Source: Rheinheimera sp. 1928-s (GTDB lineage: Bacteria > Pseudomonadota > Gammaproteobacteria > Enterobacterales > Alteromonadaceae). From it: a stretch of 64,000 bases of DNA. This document shows, piece after piece, positions 35,186-44,431 of the stretch. The first letter of the stretch is position 1. Each line of letters starts with the position of its first letter. Location: positions 827,452 through 891,451 of the forward strand of contig NZ_JARIXP010000001.1 in NCBI RefSeq assembly GCF_029269265.1, given 5' to 3'. The position numbers and the translations under genes were made by a program. The notes beneath the pieces were generated by a model. The model saw only the letters and a program-made list of their open reading frames with translations, ran no database searches and had not been told where the DNA came from.

Positions 35186-36502
35186 ATGGAAGCTTTAATT
35201 CATAATCTGAAGCTGAGCTGGCACAGCATTAAAAGAGCCCCTTTGCCTTATGCATTAACCTTGCTGATTTTAAGTTTAGGTTTAGGCACTTTTTTCAGTA
35301 ATGCCACTTTGTATTACTGGATGAACCGAGACCCGATACCAGAAAAAAGCCAGACGCTGTTTATGGCGCGGATGAATTCGACACCAGGTGATTGCACCGA
35401 CTGTTTTGAACCACCGAGAGTGATAAGTTATATGGATGTGCAAAAAATGAGTGGCAGTGGCATTACATCAGCCGAAGCCGCTATGTACTCCAGCAACGCT
35501 TATGCCAAAACTGTGGAAAACCAGCAGGCTACACCCAGTCAGGTGGAATTGCGTGTGACTCAGCGCGACTTTTTTAAATTGTTTAATGTACCCTTTTTAC
35601 AGGGTGAAACCTGGCCTGATAACAAAGCCAGGATGGAAGTGGTGATTAGCAAAAATACAGCTATTAAATTTTTTGGCCGCACTGAAGTGGTAGGGCAGGA
35701 CATGCTGATTGATGATCAGTTGTATAAAGTCATTGGGGTATTAGATGACTGGAGCATGTTGCCCCGTTTATATGATGTCAATGGTCGCCGTTCGGCTGAG
35801 CCTGTCGAGGATATTTATATTCCGCTGGAAACCGCTTACGATTTAGCTATTCAGTCTAATACTCAAAATTCATTCTTTGATGTGGACTGGGACGGCGATA
35901 TGGCCACCTACCCACAAATGGCCAGAACCAACTTTGTGAACCAATTACAGTTTTGGGTGCAATTGGATAGCCCGGAAAAAGTTCAGCAGTATCAACAGTA
36001 TCTGAAAAACCTGGTACAGGATGAAAAAGCAGCAGGCCGTCATACCAGACCAGAAGGCAACAAACTGGACAATATTCTGAATGTGCAAAAAGCCTTGCGT
36101 GCAACCAATGATCAACTGGATGCTTTTGCTTTGGTTGCTTCATTATTTCTGCTGGTTTGTGTGGTCAACGCTAGCCATTTGTCACTGAACCGTTATATGG
36201 CCAACCAGTATGAATTTAGTTTACGCCGTGCTTTAGGTGCCAGTCGCTGGCAGCTGCAAAGCCAGATTATGGCCGATGTTTTAGTCAGTTCTGCTTTAGC
36301 TTTTGCCGCAGCCTTGCTGTTTGCCCAATTGGGCTTATGGACCATCAACTCGTTATTGCCTGGAACCCGCGCTTTGGCCAGTTGGGATTGGCAGATGCTG
36401 AGTGTGATGGCGCTGTTTGTAATGCTGATCAGCTATCTGGTGACCTTGTACCCGGCATTAAAAACCTCATTTAGCCCGCTGAATCAGCAGTTGAAACAAT
36501 AA
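35186..36502 (+). CDS. MacB/FtsX-type ABC permease 1
   Basis: 438 residues. One membrane helix at about residues 18-40, a large periplasmic domain (MacB_PCD-like, with a CTDCFEPPR segment holding two cysteines), then three helices in the FtsX region (VASLFLLVCVVNASHLSL, VLVSSALAFAAALLFAQL, MLSVMALFVMLISYL). The segment YEFSLRRALGASRWQL is the coupling motif that contacts the ATPase. Together with the next gene it would form a heterodimeric permease. ATPase and permease are separate proteins here, unlike MacB. Confidence 0.93.
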   Translation: MEALIHNLKLSWHSIKRAPLPYALTLLILSLGLGTFFSNATLYYWMNRDPIPEKSQTLFMARMNSTPGDCTDCFEPPRVISYMDVQKMSGSGITSAEAAMYSSNAYAKTVENQQATPSQVELRVTQRDFFKLFNVPFLQGETWPDNKARMEVVISKNTAIKFFGRTEVVGQDMLIDDQLYKVIGVLDDWSMLPRLYDVNGRRSAEPVEDIYIPLETAYDLAIQSNTQNSFFDVDWDGDMATYPQMARTNFVNQLQFWVQLDSPEKVQQYQQYLKNLVQDEKAAGRHTRPEGNKLDNILNVQKALRATNDQLDAFALVASLFLLVCVVNASHLSLNRYMANQYEFSLRRALGASRWQLQSQIMADVLVSSALAFAAALLFAQLGLWTINSLLPGTRALASWDWQMLSVMALFVMLISYLVTLYPALKTSFSPLNQQLKQ

Positions 36503-36512
36503 GGAGATCACC

Positions 36513-37694
36513 ATGTCTGTATTTTTAATTATTAAATCCTTATTGCGCCGCAAAGTGGTCACAGCTTTGTTGTTGCTGCAACTGGCCGTTACTTTAGGTT
36601 TGGTAGTGAACTCCTTGCTATTGGCAAGCGCAGCTAAAGAATTGGTCGATCAACCTACAGGATTAGCGCTGGATCAAATTCTGACGGTGTGGGTAAAACC
36701 AACCAGCAAAACACTGCGCCTTCAGCCCGCTTTAACAGAGGTGATTTCACGACAGTTGACTGCGGTCAGACAAATACCGGGCGTGGAAGCAGCAGACTTT
36801 GTTAATCAGATCCCGTTGCGGCAAGGCGGATCAAACTGGAATATTTTTGAACGTGACCGTCAAGACGAAAGTAATGTGGATTCAGTGCCTTATTATTACA
36901 GCTCAGAGCAAATTTTCCAGGTGCTTGGTGTTCAATTAATCACAGGCCGTTTATTAACCCAACAGGACTGGGGGATTGATAATATTCTGCTGACTGAAAA
37001 GCTGGCTAAACAACTGTTTGCTGAACAAAACCCGATAGGTAAAGTGACCAACAATGGCACTGTGGTCGGGGTGGTGTCGGACTTTTATTCACAGCGTTAC
37101 GCCAGCCATCCATTTTATGGTCAGATTATATTTGGCCCTCTTCACAGAGCTGAACAAGGTTATCATTTAATCGTCAGAGTGGAACCAGGCCAATCCGACG
37201 CTGTGCGTAAACAATTAGCAGAAGTGATAAGAAATGCTGAACCAGAAATAGATATTGGCACTGTACTGCGGATGGACGAAAACCGTGACGAAGTGTTCCG
37301 TTCAGAAATAGGTTTGGCAACATTGCTGGCGGTATTAAGTGGTTTGATGTTACTGGTTGCGATGATTTCTGCCTACAGTCACGCTCATTTTCATGCGCTG
37401 CAAATGCAAAAAGAAGTGGGCATCAAAAGAGCTTTAGGGGCCAGTAAAGCCCGTGTTTTGCTGGATGTACTAAGTGAAAGCTGGCTGACCACAGCCATAG
37501 GGGCTGGTTTTGGTATTCTGGTCTGTTACGGTTTAAACATCAGTCTGGCTAAAGTCATTAGCATACCTGCAGTACCAGTCTGGCTGCCGCTGCTGACTAT
37601 GCTGTTACTGCTGCTTTGTGTCACGCTGGCCACATGGTATCCTGCCAGAATAGCAACACGGATATCTCCGGCCACAGCAACTAAGACCTTATAA
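36513..37694 (+). CDS. MacB/FtsX-type ABC permease 2
   Basis: 393 residues; ATG preceded by AAGGAGATCACC. Same layout as permease 1: helix 1 at about residues 14-38, periplasmic domain, three C-terminal helices (LLAVLSGLMLLVAMISAYS, ITTAIGAGFGILVCYGLNI-like and LLTMLLLLLCVTLATW) with the ATPase-contact segment KEVGIKRALGASKARVL. It is too divergent from permease 1 to be a recent copy. The pair implies an asymmetric transporter. Confidence 0.93.
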   Translation: MSVFLIIKSLLRRKVVTALLLLQLAVTLGLVVNSLLLASAAKELVDQPTGLALDQILTVWVKPTSKTLRLQPALTEVISRQLTAVRQIPGVEAADFVNQIPLRQGGSNWNIFERDRQDESNVDSVPYYYSSEQIFQVLGVQLITGRLLTQQDWGIDNILLTEKLAKQLFAEQNPIGKVTNNGTVVGVVSDFYSQRYASHPFYGQIIFGPLHRAEQGYHLIVRVEPGQSDAVRKQLAEVIRNAEPEIDIGTVLRMDENRDEVFRSEIGLATLLAVLSGLMLLVAMISAYSHAHFHALQMQKEVGIKRALGASKARVLLDVLSESWLTTAIGAGFGILVCYGLNISLAKVISIPAVPVWLPLLTMLLLLLCVTLATWYPARIATRISPATATKTL

Positions 37695-37697
37695 ACA

Positions 37698-39032
37698 ATG
37701 AAAAAAATACTGGTCATCGATGATAACGAGGCGGTCTGTACCGCCCTGATGACCCTGTTTCAGTTGCAGGGGTATCAGGTGTTTATGGCGCAGCAGCCTG
37801 GTGTGGCTAAAAGCATTTTGCAGCAGCAATCTATCGATCTGATTTTGCAGGACATGAACTTTGCTCAGGGTGAAATGAGTGGCGCTCAAGGCAAAGAGCT
37901 GTTTTATCAGTTGCGCTCTGATCACCCGAGTATTCCTGTTGTACTGCTGACGGCCTGGACTCATCTGGATATGGTGGTGGAACTGGTGAAAGCCGGTGCC
38001 ACCGACTATATCGCCAAACCATGGGACGATCAGCGTTTGCTGACCACTGTTGCCAACACACTAAAAATCAAACAACTGACTGAACAAAACTTAAAAGCCG
38101 AGCGCAAACAGCAGGAAAGATTGGGCCTCTTTGCAGGCAAAGATTTATGTGGCTTGGTGTTTGCCAGCACTGCTATGGAGCAACTGCTGCAAATGGCATT
38201 GCAACTGGCTCCAAGTAACGCCGCAGTTTTGATTACGGGGGAAAATGGTTCTGGCAAAGAAGGCATAGCTCAGGTGCTGCATGCCAATTCCAGCCGTAAA
38301 CAGCAGCCTTTGATTAAAGTAAATATGGGCGCTTTACCGGCCGATTTAATGGAAGCAGAACTCTTTGGTGCCGAAGCCGGTGCCTACAGCGGCGCGACTA
38401 AAACCCGTATTGGCCGCTTTGAAGCTGCAGATGGTGGTACTTTATTTCTGGATGAAATAGGCAATCTGTCGTTATCTGGCCAGATGAAGTTACTGCGCGT
38501 GCTGCAAACCGGAGAATTTGAACGTTTAGGCTCCAGTCAAACCCGCAAAGTGGATGTGCGTATTATCAGCGCGACCAATGCTGATTTAAGCCATGCCATT
38601 AACGCAGGGCATTTCCGCCAGGATTTGTATTACCGGATCAATGTGGTACAGCTGCATTTACCATCCCTGAAAGACAGAGTGGATGACATTGTACCTTTGG
38701 CGCGGCATTTTCTAGCAGGTCAAAAAAGCCTGACTAAAAAAGCCGAACAGGCGCTGCAAAGTTACAGCTGGCCGGGCAACGTGCGTGAGCTGCAAAATTT
38801 ATGTCAGCGCGCTTTATTATTGACTTTGGCTGATGAAATTGATGCTGGCGATTTGGGCTTGCCTCAGGAGCAAAGTACAGTTAAAAAAACGCTGGATGAT
38901 TTGGATAAACAGCAGATAGAGCAGGCGCTGCAGCAGGCTCAGGGTGTGGTAGCCCGGGCAGCTAAGCAATTGGGTATTAGCCGACAGGCGCTGTACCGGA
39001 GAATGGAGTTTTATGGCATTGAACCAGTGTAA
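37698..39032 (+). CDS. Sigma-54-dependent response regulator (NtrC family)
   Basis: 444 residues, 3 bases after permease 2. Receiver domain (residues 1-120) with D8, D9, phospho-acceptor D52 (LILQDMNF), the Thr of LLTAW and the Lys of AKPW. The AAA+ domain has Walker A GENGSGKE near 180, the sigma-54 contact loop GAYSGA near 228 (a variant of GAFTGA) and Walker B GGTLFLDEIGN. A Fis-type HTH closes the protein (AAKQLGISRQALYRRMEFYG). With the -24/-12 promoter and palindromes at the head of its own operon, positive autoregulation is likely. The following gene is its probable kinase. Confidence 0.95.
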   Translation: MKKILVIDDNEAVCTALMTLFQLQGYQVFMAQQPGVAKSILQQQSIDLILQDMNFAQGEMSGAQGKELFYQLRSDHPSIPVVLLTAWTHLDMVVELVKAGATDYIAKPWDDQRLLTTVANTLKIKQLTEQNLKAERKQQERLGLFAGKDLCGLVFASTAMEQLLQMALQLAPSNAAVLITGENGSGKEGIAQVLHANSSRKQQPLIKVNMGALPADLMEAELFGAEAGAYSGATKTRIGRFEAADGGTLFLDEIGNLSLSGQMKLLRVLQTGEFERLGSSQTRKVDVRIISATNADLSHAINAGHFRQDLYYRINVVQLHLPSLKDRVDDIVPLARHFLAGQKSLTKKAEQALQSYSWPGNVRELQNLCQRALLLTLADEIDAGDLGLPQEQSTVKKTLDDLDKQQIEQALQQAQGVVARAAKQLGISRQALYRRMEFYGIEPV

Positions 39033-39038
39033 GAGCTT

Positions 39039-40352
39039 ATGCAACTGATCCGGCGTTTATATCTGCTGGTGCTGGCCTTATTAGTGCCGGCTTTTTTGTT
39101 GTTGTCTTATCTGGAGGCTGAACCGCTTTGGTATGGGCTCTTTGTGGGCTTTGATGTTTTGGTGTTGCTGGTGCTGCGTTTTGCGTTAAAGCCTTTGCTG
39201 CAGGAAATTGAAGCGCTGAATTTACATGCTCAGAACTTACAGGACGGTAGTTTTAATGTTGATGCTAATCGCCATCTTTTACGTGAACTTAAACCTTTAG
39301 CTGAAGTGTTGCAGCAAATGTCTGCACAATTACGGCAAGAACGCGCCACTTTGTATCAACGCGAACTGCTGCTTGATACGGTTTTACAATCCAGCCCCAG
39401 TGCTATGGTGTTAACCGATCAAAGCGGCAGGGTGCTGATGAGCAATCCGGCGGCCAGGGTACTGCTGTATCAGGGCCGTAAGTTTGAAGGTTTGCTGTTT
39501 TCTGAAATGACGGCAGAGCTGCCCGAACTGGCTTTGGCTATTGAAAGTGGACAACAAGGGTTATTGCATCTGGGCGAACCCGCATCGATTTGGCATTTGT
39601 CTGTTAGTTTTTTCTCGCTGAACCAAAAATCGCATCAGTTGTATCTGTTAAAACCTATGACCCGCGAAATCCATCGTGAAGAAGTGAAAGCCTGGAAAAA
39701 ACTGCTGCGGGTTATTGGGCATGAACTGAATAATACGCTGGCGCCTTTATCTTCATTAGCTTACTCCGGTAAGTTAGTGGCGACAGAGCTGCAGCATAAA
39801 CAGCTGCAACAAATTTTCCAGACCATCAGTGAGCGTCAGCAGCATCTGAATCAGTTTTTACAGTCTTATATCCAATTTGCCAAATTGCCGACTCCCGCCT
39901 TGGCACCAGTGCACTGGGCCAGGCTGATTAATCAGTTGCAGGATCAATATGAGTTTGAGCTGGAGGGTGATTTACCACAGCGTATCTGGTTGGCGGACCC
40001 GTTGCAGTTGTCACAGTTGCTATTAAATCTTTTGAAAAATGCTCACGAATCCGGATCCAGACCAGAGTTTATTCAATTAAGTTTTACCGAATTACCGGAT
40101 CAATTGCTTATTCGTATTCAGGATGCAGGCGGCGGTATGACAAGCGAAGCCTTAGCCCACGCCATGGTGCCTTTTTATACCAGTAAGGAAAATGGATCGG
40201 GCATAGGTTTAACCTTGTGCCGGGATATAGCTGAAGCTCATGGCGGCAGTTTAAGCCTGCAAAATCAGGACGCGGGCTTATTGGTCAGCCTGATACTCCC
40301 TGCCTCTGGGGCAGTCTCTGGTGCTGGCAATTCTGTTAGTGAACAGGCATGA
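39039..40352 (+). CDS. Sensor histidine kinase, partner of the sigma-54 regulator
   Basis: 437 residues. Two membrane helices near the N-terminus (LYLLVLALLVPAFLLLSYL and LWYGLFVGFDVLVLLVLRF) with almost no periplasmic loop, so it likely senses within the membrane or cytoplasm. A HAMP-like linker and PAS-like domain follow (about 105-200). The phosphorylated His is residue 228 in VIGHELNNTLAPLSSL, and the ATP-binding domain has LLNLLKNAHES, DAGGGM and GSGIGLTLCRDIAEAHGG. This is the NtrB/NtrY-like group. Its stop codon overlaps the LacI gene start as ATGA. Confidence 0.94.
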   Translation: MQLIRRLYLLVLALLVPAFLLLSYLEAEPLWYGLFVGFDVLVLLVLRFALKPLLQEIEALNLHAQNLQDGSFNVDANRHLLRELKPLAEVLQQMSAQLRQERATLYQRELLLDTVLQSSPSAMVLTDQSGRVLMSNPAARVLLYQGRKFEGLLFSEMTAELPELALAIESGQQGLLHLGEPASIWHLSVSFFSLNQKSHQLYLLKPMTREIHREEVKAWKKLLRVIGHELNNTLAPLSSLAYSGKLVATELQHKQLQQIFQTISERQQHLNQFLQSYIQFAKLPTPALAPVHWARLINQLQDQYEFELEGDLPQRIWLADPLQLSQLLLNLLKNAHESGSRPEFIQLSFTELPDQLLIRIQDAGGGMTSEALAHAMVPFYTSKENGSGIGLTLCRDIAEAHGGSLSLQNQDAGLLVSLILPASGAVSGAGNSVSEQA

Positions 40353-41431
40353 TAAAGCCTGAACTAAAACAGGGTGTTATAGCTGTGTCGGCAATAGAAA
40401 AACCAAAAAAATTAAATCTGAAAACCGTGGCTTCTTATCTGGGGGTTTCGGTCGCTACTGTCTCCAATGCCTATAACAGACCTGATCAACTTTCTCCTGA
40501 ATTACGCCAGCGTATTTTGCAGCAATGCACTGAACTGGGCTACGACGGCCCTAATGCCGCAGCCCGCAGTTTGCGTACAGGCCGCTCTGGCATAGTGGCG
40601 GTTTTATTGTCAGACACGCTGGAATATTCGGTCAGCGACCCTGTTGCCAATCAATTTATCAAAGGGGTGGCTGAAGTGCTGCAGGAACATGGTATGGATA
40701 TGCTGTTGTTATCCGGCCGCCATAACACCAGCAGCAGCAGTGCTGAAGCTGTGCCCGACGCCTTTATTTTGTATGGTGCGCCGAGCAACCCTGAGCAATT
40801 GAACCGCATTGTTAAAAGTGGCAAGCCGCTGATCACAGTGGATTGCAATCTGGATAATGTGGTGTCGGTGAACGTCGATAACTACGCTGCAGCCCATCGT
40901 ATTGCTGAGCATGCCTTTGCTAAAATGCAGGGCAAAGTGGCGGTGCTGGGTTTGCGTTTAATTGAATCAGACAGAGTGTGTCGTATTCAGCCGCACGAGC
41001 TGTACAGCACAGAACAAGCCATTTCCCGCCGCCGTTTGGACGGTTATTTAGCTGCTGCTATAGAACAAGGCCGCGATTTACCCGCAGATGCGGTCTGGCA
41101 TATTCCGTTGAATACCCATAATTTTGCTTTAGTGGCAGCCCGTGAAGCTTTAACTCAATTTCCACGACCTCAAGTGTTGCTCTGTATGAGTGATCGTATT
41201 GCATTGGCTGCTATGGCGGTGGCGCGTGAGCTGGGCATTAAAATACCGCAAGATTTAGTAGTGGTTGGTTTTGATGGCATTGAAGAAGCTGAACGTTTTT
41301 ACCCCAGCCTGACCACTATTGCCCAGCACAGCGACGAAAAAGGCCGCACTGCAGCCCGTATGCTGTTGTCCGGTGATTTGGCTGCAGATTTGCTGATGCC
41401 TTCAGAATTAATAATTCGGCAAAGTTGTTAA
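40349..41431 (+). CDS. LacI family transcriptional regulator, coupled to the kinase gene
   Basis: 360 residues. The ATG overlaps the kinase stop (ATGATAA), indicating translational coupling. A 20-residue extension precedes the LacI HTH (LKTVASYLGVSVATVSNAYN, about residues 24-43), and the hinge segment AARSLRTGRSG follows. The periplasmic-binding-like core has LCMSDRIALAAMAVARELG, IKIPQDLVVVGFDGIEEAE and LTTIAQHSDEKG, as in LacI/PurR proteins. It is odd at the end of a sigma-54 export operon. It may control the next gene or a distant sugar locus, or could be an unrelated gene caught in the transcript. Confidence 0.92.
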   Translation: MIKPELKQGVIAVSAIEKPKKLNLKTVASYLGVSVATVSNAYNRPDQLSPELRQRILQQCTELGYDGPNAAARSLRTGRSGIVAVLLSDTLEYSVSDPVANQFIKGVAEVLQEHGMDMLLLSGRHNTSSSSAEAVPDAFILYGAPSNPEQLNRIVKSGKPLITVDCNLDNVVSVNVDNYAAAHRIAEHAFAKMQGKVAVLGLRLIESDRVCRIQPHELYSTEQAISRRRLDGYLAAAIEQGRDLPADAVWHIPLNTHNFALVAAREALTQFPRPQVLLCMSDRIALAAMAVARELGIKIPQDLVVVGFDGIEEAERFYPSLTTIAQHSDEKGRTAARMLLSGDLAADLLMPSELIIRQSC

Positions 41432-41472
41432 GGTAGTTTTAGAGCTTCCTTTCATTTTAATAGGCTAACTGC

Positions 41473-42321
41473 ATGAAATTTTTGCTGCTTATGTTATCCC
41501 TGCTGGTCTTTCCTTCATTGGCACAAGCCGAACAATTAAAACTAATGAGCTACAACATTCGTTGTGGTTTATGTGAAGCTGAAGGGACGCCGCAGTATTG
41601 GCCTGAACGCAAGTTCTTGCTGGCGCATTTAATTCAGACTCAACAACCAGACCTGATTGGCTTGCAGGAAGCCGAACTGTTTCAGGTGACTGATTTAGTG
41701 GCTATGTTGCCGCAGTATCAATGGTTTGGTGAAGGTCGGGACGATGGAAAAACCAAAGGCGAAAGCACGGCTGTGCTCTATCGCAAAGATAAATTACAGC
41801 TGCTGTCAGCAAAAACCTTATGGTTGTCAGAAACGCCAGAACAGGTATCAAAAGGCTGGGATGCAAACCTGAACCGTACTTTCACGAAGACTCAGTTTAA
41901 AGAGTTGAAATCCGGCCAGAGTTTTTATTTTCTGAACACGCATTTTGACCATATGGGCCAGCAGGCTCAGCAGCAAAGCGCTTTGCTGCTGAAAGCCGAA
42001 GTGGAGCAATTACCCAAACAGAGCAAAGTGTTGCTGACAGGGGACTTTAATGTCGAACCTGATAGCGCGCCTTACCAGGCTTTAAGTAAAGTTTTACATG
42101 ACAGTGCTTTGGTGGCGAAAGATAAGCTTTCCAAAAATGCTGGCACTTTTAACGGTTTTGGCCGCGAGCCCAATAGCCCAAGCCAAACCATAGATTTTAT
42201 TTTTGTCAGTAAAAACCTGCAGGTGCAAAGTTATCAGGTGGATAACAGAAGATACAACGGCTTGTATCCTTCTGATCATGAAGCGCTGGTGGCGGTCATT
42301 GATTTAAAAGGGTCATTGTAA
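41473..42321 (+). CDS. Secreted endonuclease/exonuclease/phosphatase family hydrolase
   Basis: 282 residues with a signal peptide (LLLMLSLLVFPSLAQA). Metal and catalytic motifs of the EEP fold are present in order: SYNIRC, GLQEAELF (metal Glu), NTHFDHMG (His/Asp pair), LTGDFNVEPDS (Asp-Asn), IDFIFVS and the final SDHEALVA (catalytic Asp-His). Family members hydrolyse phosphodiesters in DNA, inositol phosphates or sphingomyelin; the exported location suggests nutrient scavenging. Starts 41 bases after the LacI gene and may be its target or read-through partner. Confidence 0.92.
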   Translation: MKFLLLMLSLLVFPSLAQAEQLKLMSYNIRCGLCEAEGTPQYWPERKFLLAHLIQTQQPDLIGLQEAELFQVTDLVAMLPQYQWFGEGRDDGKTKGESTAVLYRKDKLQLLSAKTLWLSETPEQVSKGWDANLNRTFTKTQFKELKSGQSFYFLNTHFDHMGQQAQQQSALLLKAEVEQLPKQSKVLLTGDFNVEPDSAPYQALSKVLHDSALVAKDKLSKNAGTFNGFGREPNSPSQTIDFIFVSKNLQVQSYQVDNRRYNGLYPSDHEALVAVIDLKGSL

Positions 42322-42464
42322 AGCGGAACAGGATGGCTGCAGATATTGGCCTTCGTATTGGCGTTAGTATTGAAAAATCTGCTTGTTTTCAGCGCAATAA
42401 CTATGCTGGACAGGGTGGATCTGGCTATGTTAAAACAAATAAATGTTAACTAAATAAGCTAAAA

Positions 42465-44405
42465 ATGAAACGGATTTCAATTTTTATTCTGGCTGTAGTG
42501 GCGTTACTCTTTTGGTACTTCAAGCCAACAACAGAGTTAACTTCTGATATTTCTGCATCTGCCAGCATAGAGCCTCACCGAAATCTTACACAACGAACGA
42601 CCGATCAAAGCTTGCCTCTGCCAAAGCAAATTAAACAGTGTTACGCAGAATCAACGCAAATCAGAACAACAATCTCGGATTTTGAACAACAGGTGAAAAA
42701 AGAGCTCGTGGCCGCCTTTGAACAGGGTCAGCTGATCGAAACATTACTGAGTTATGACAGCCAGAACAGCCTGAACAATTACCACTATAGTTCCATGGTG
42801 TTTGAAGCCGCAGCTCATTATGCTGGAAAAGAACTTCAGGTGGCGCAACCGGAGCACGCAGAGCAACACGTTGAACAATTCAATGAGCTTGCAGAGTTAG
42901 GTAAAAAGGAAATTGCTGAGGCTGCGGTGCAGCAAGAAACTTTTCAGCTTTTTTATCCTATAGCCCCACTGAGGATCCACGGAAGTTTTGTTTTTTCTTA
43001 TTCTTTGTTGTTGCTGAATGTTGCATTGGAATTGCCTGAGACTGAGTTTGCTGAACTCATTCAGGGGAAAAGGTTTTATCCTCACGAAATTGCTCATGCG
43101 ATAGACGTTGGGCTGCCGGCTGGGCATATAGCTTTGTTAATCCGCAACAGCATTACACTGCAAGGAGTACCTGCTTTTTACACCCTTAGCAACTCCCCCT
43201 TTGGTGCACTGAATCTGGCGGATGTAGCTGCGGCCAGATGGCGTACTGATGTGCTGAAGCTGTTGAAAGAACAGAATATAAAACCTACCAACATAGACGG
43301 TATGGTGACAGGACTGGATTATGCTTTGTTTAGCAGCCCTGCAACAGTGGGCACTGATACTCAGGTGCAGGTGGTGCAGTACCTGATTGCTGAAGGTTAT
43401 AAAACCCATCTGCAACCAGTAGAAGAAGATTTATATGAAGTTAGCAGCGAATTTTTATCAAGCAGAAACCTTCAGGATCCAAAACTACTGGCACTGATAA
43501 AAAATCAGTTAATCAGCCCCTCAGCTTATGAAAAAACTCAGCCACCTGAAGCATTAAAAATGCTGTTTCGCAGCATCAGTGAGCAGGGAAAACTGCTCAC
43601 TGCAAAACGACAACAATGTGATCAATTGGAACATCAGCGGAAGAAGCATGCTGAGTTGTTGTCCCGCGATGAAATCTCAAGTTTAATCAGAACTTCATCT
43701 TCAGAGCCACAAGGGAAAGTCTCGCTGGCTGAACTGCATCAGCTTGATCCTGCGCTGGTGGATCGGTATCTGACTTCTTTTTACCATACTGAGAGACCTC
43801 GTCAGGACGTTGAGCAGAGCCTGATCACATTAGCCGGAGACGGCTATGCACTGCAGGAGTTTACTGTCCGAACAGCACTAAATGCTGCTGAGACTGCTGT
43901 GCTGCTAACTATAGTCAGCAATAATTTAGCGCTGCTACCTGCCTGGCAATTCAGAAAACACCCTGTCGCTCCCACTGATTTGATGGCGTTTTACAACAAA
44001 CCAGCGGTGTTTTGGTTGCAACTTCAGCAATCAAAATTTGATCTCCATCTGCTGGATAGTCAGGATCAGAATTTATATCGTATGGCATTTTCAAGCTCTG
44101 TCGAAGCGGTCGAGCTATTGATTGAACAAGGCGTTGATCCTTTACGTCCGCAATTTGGTTCGGATGCTTTGGATTATGTGCTGGATCACAGTTATATCAA
44201 CGCCACTTTGCATCCTGTGTTGCCGAAGATCATTGAGTTTGTGCAACAGCCTGAACCCAGCCACTTGGCCAGAATGAAGCGGCTGCAAAAGTTTCAGCCA
44301 GAGATTTATCAACACATTATTCAGCTAAAGCCTGAGTTAATACCAGAGGACAGTCAACAAATGAACAAGGTATTAAGCAGTCCACGACTGTCTGGCCCAG
44401 AGTAG
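42465..44405 (+). CDS. Large hypothetical protein with ankyrin-like C-terminus
   Basis: 646 residues. An N-terminal hydrophobic segment (ISIFILAVVALLFWYF) anchors or exports it, with no clear cleavage site. The rest is mostly helical. Two stretches resemble degenerate ankyrin units: LADVAAARWRTDVLKLLKEQ with GLDYALFSS, and YRMAFSSSVEAVELLIEQG followed by DPLRPQFGSDALDYVLDH. The long middle region is Gln/Leu/Glu-rich. I do not recognise a family or function. It lies between two secreted hydrolases on the same strand; the gap to the next gene is 26 bases, so cotranscription is likely. Confidence 0.75.
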   Translation: MKRISIFILAVVALLFWYFKPTTELTSDISASASIEPHRNLTQRTTDQSLPLPKQIKQCYAESTQIRTTISDFEQQVKKELVAAFEQGQLIETLLSYDSQNSLNNYHYSSMVFEAAAHYAGKELQVAQPEHAEQHVEQFNELAELGKKEIAEAAVQQETFQLFYPIAPLRIHGSFVFSYSLLLLNVALELPETEFAELIQGKRFYPHEIAHAIDVGLPAGHIALLIRNSITLQGVPAFYTLSNSPFGALNLADVAAARWRTDVLKLLKEQNIKPTNIDGMVTGLDYALFSSPATVGTDTQVQVVQYLIAEGYKTHLQPVEEDLYEVSSEFLSSRNLQDPKLLALIKNQLISPSAYEKTQPPEALKMLFRSISEQGKLLTAKRQQCDQLEHQRKKHAELLSRDEISSLIRTSSSEPQGKVSLAELHQLDPALVDRYLTSFYHTERPRQDVEQSLITLAGDGYALQEFTVRTALNAAETAVLLTIVSNNLALLPAWQFRKHPVAPTDLMAFYNKPAVFWLQLQQSKFDLHLLDSQDQNLYRMAFSSSVEAVELLIEQGVDPLRPQFGSDALDYVLDHSYINATLHPVLPKIIEFVQQPEPSHLARMKRLQKFQPEIYQHIIQLKPELIPEDSQQMNKVLSSPRLSGPE

Positions 44406-44431
44406 TTTTATTTAAAAAAAAGGAAGTTGTA

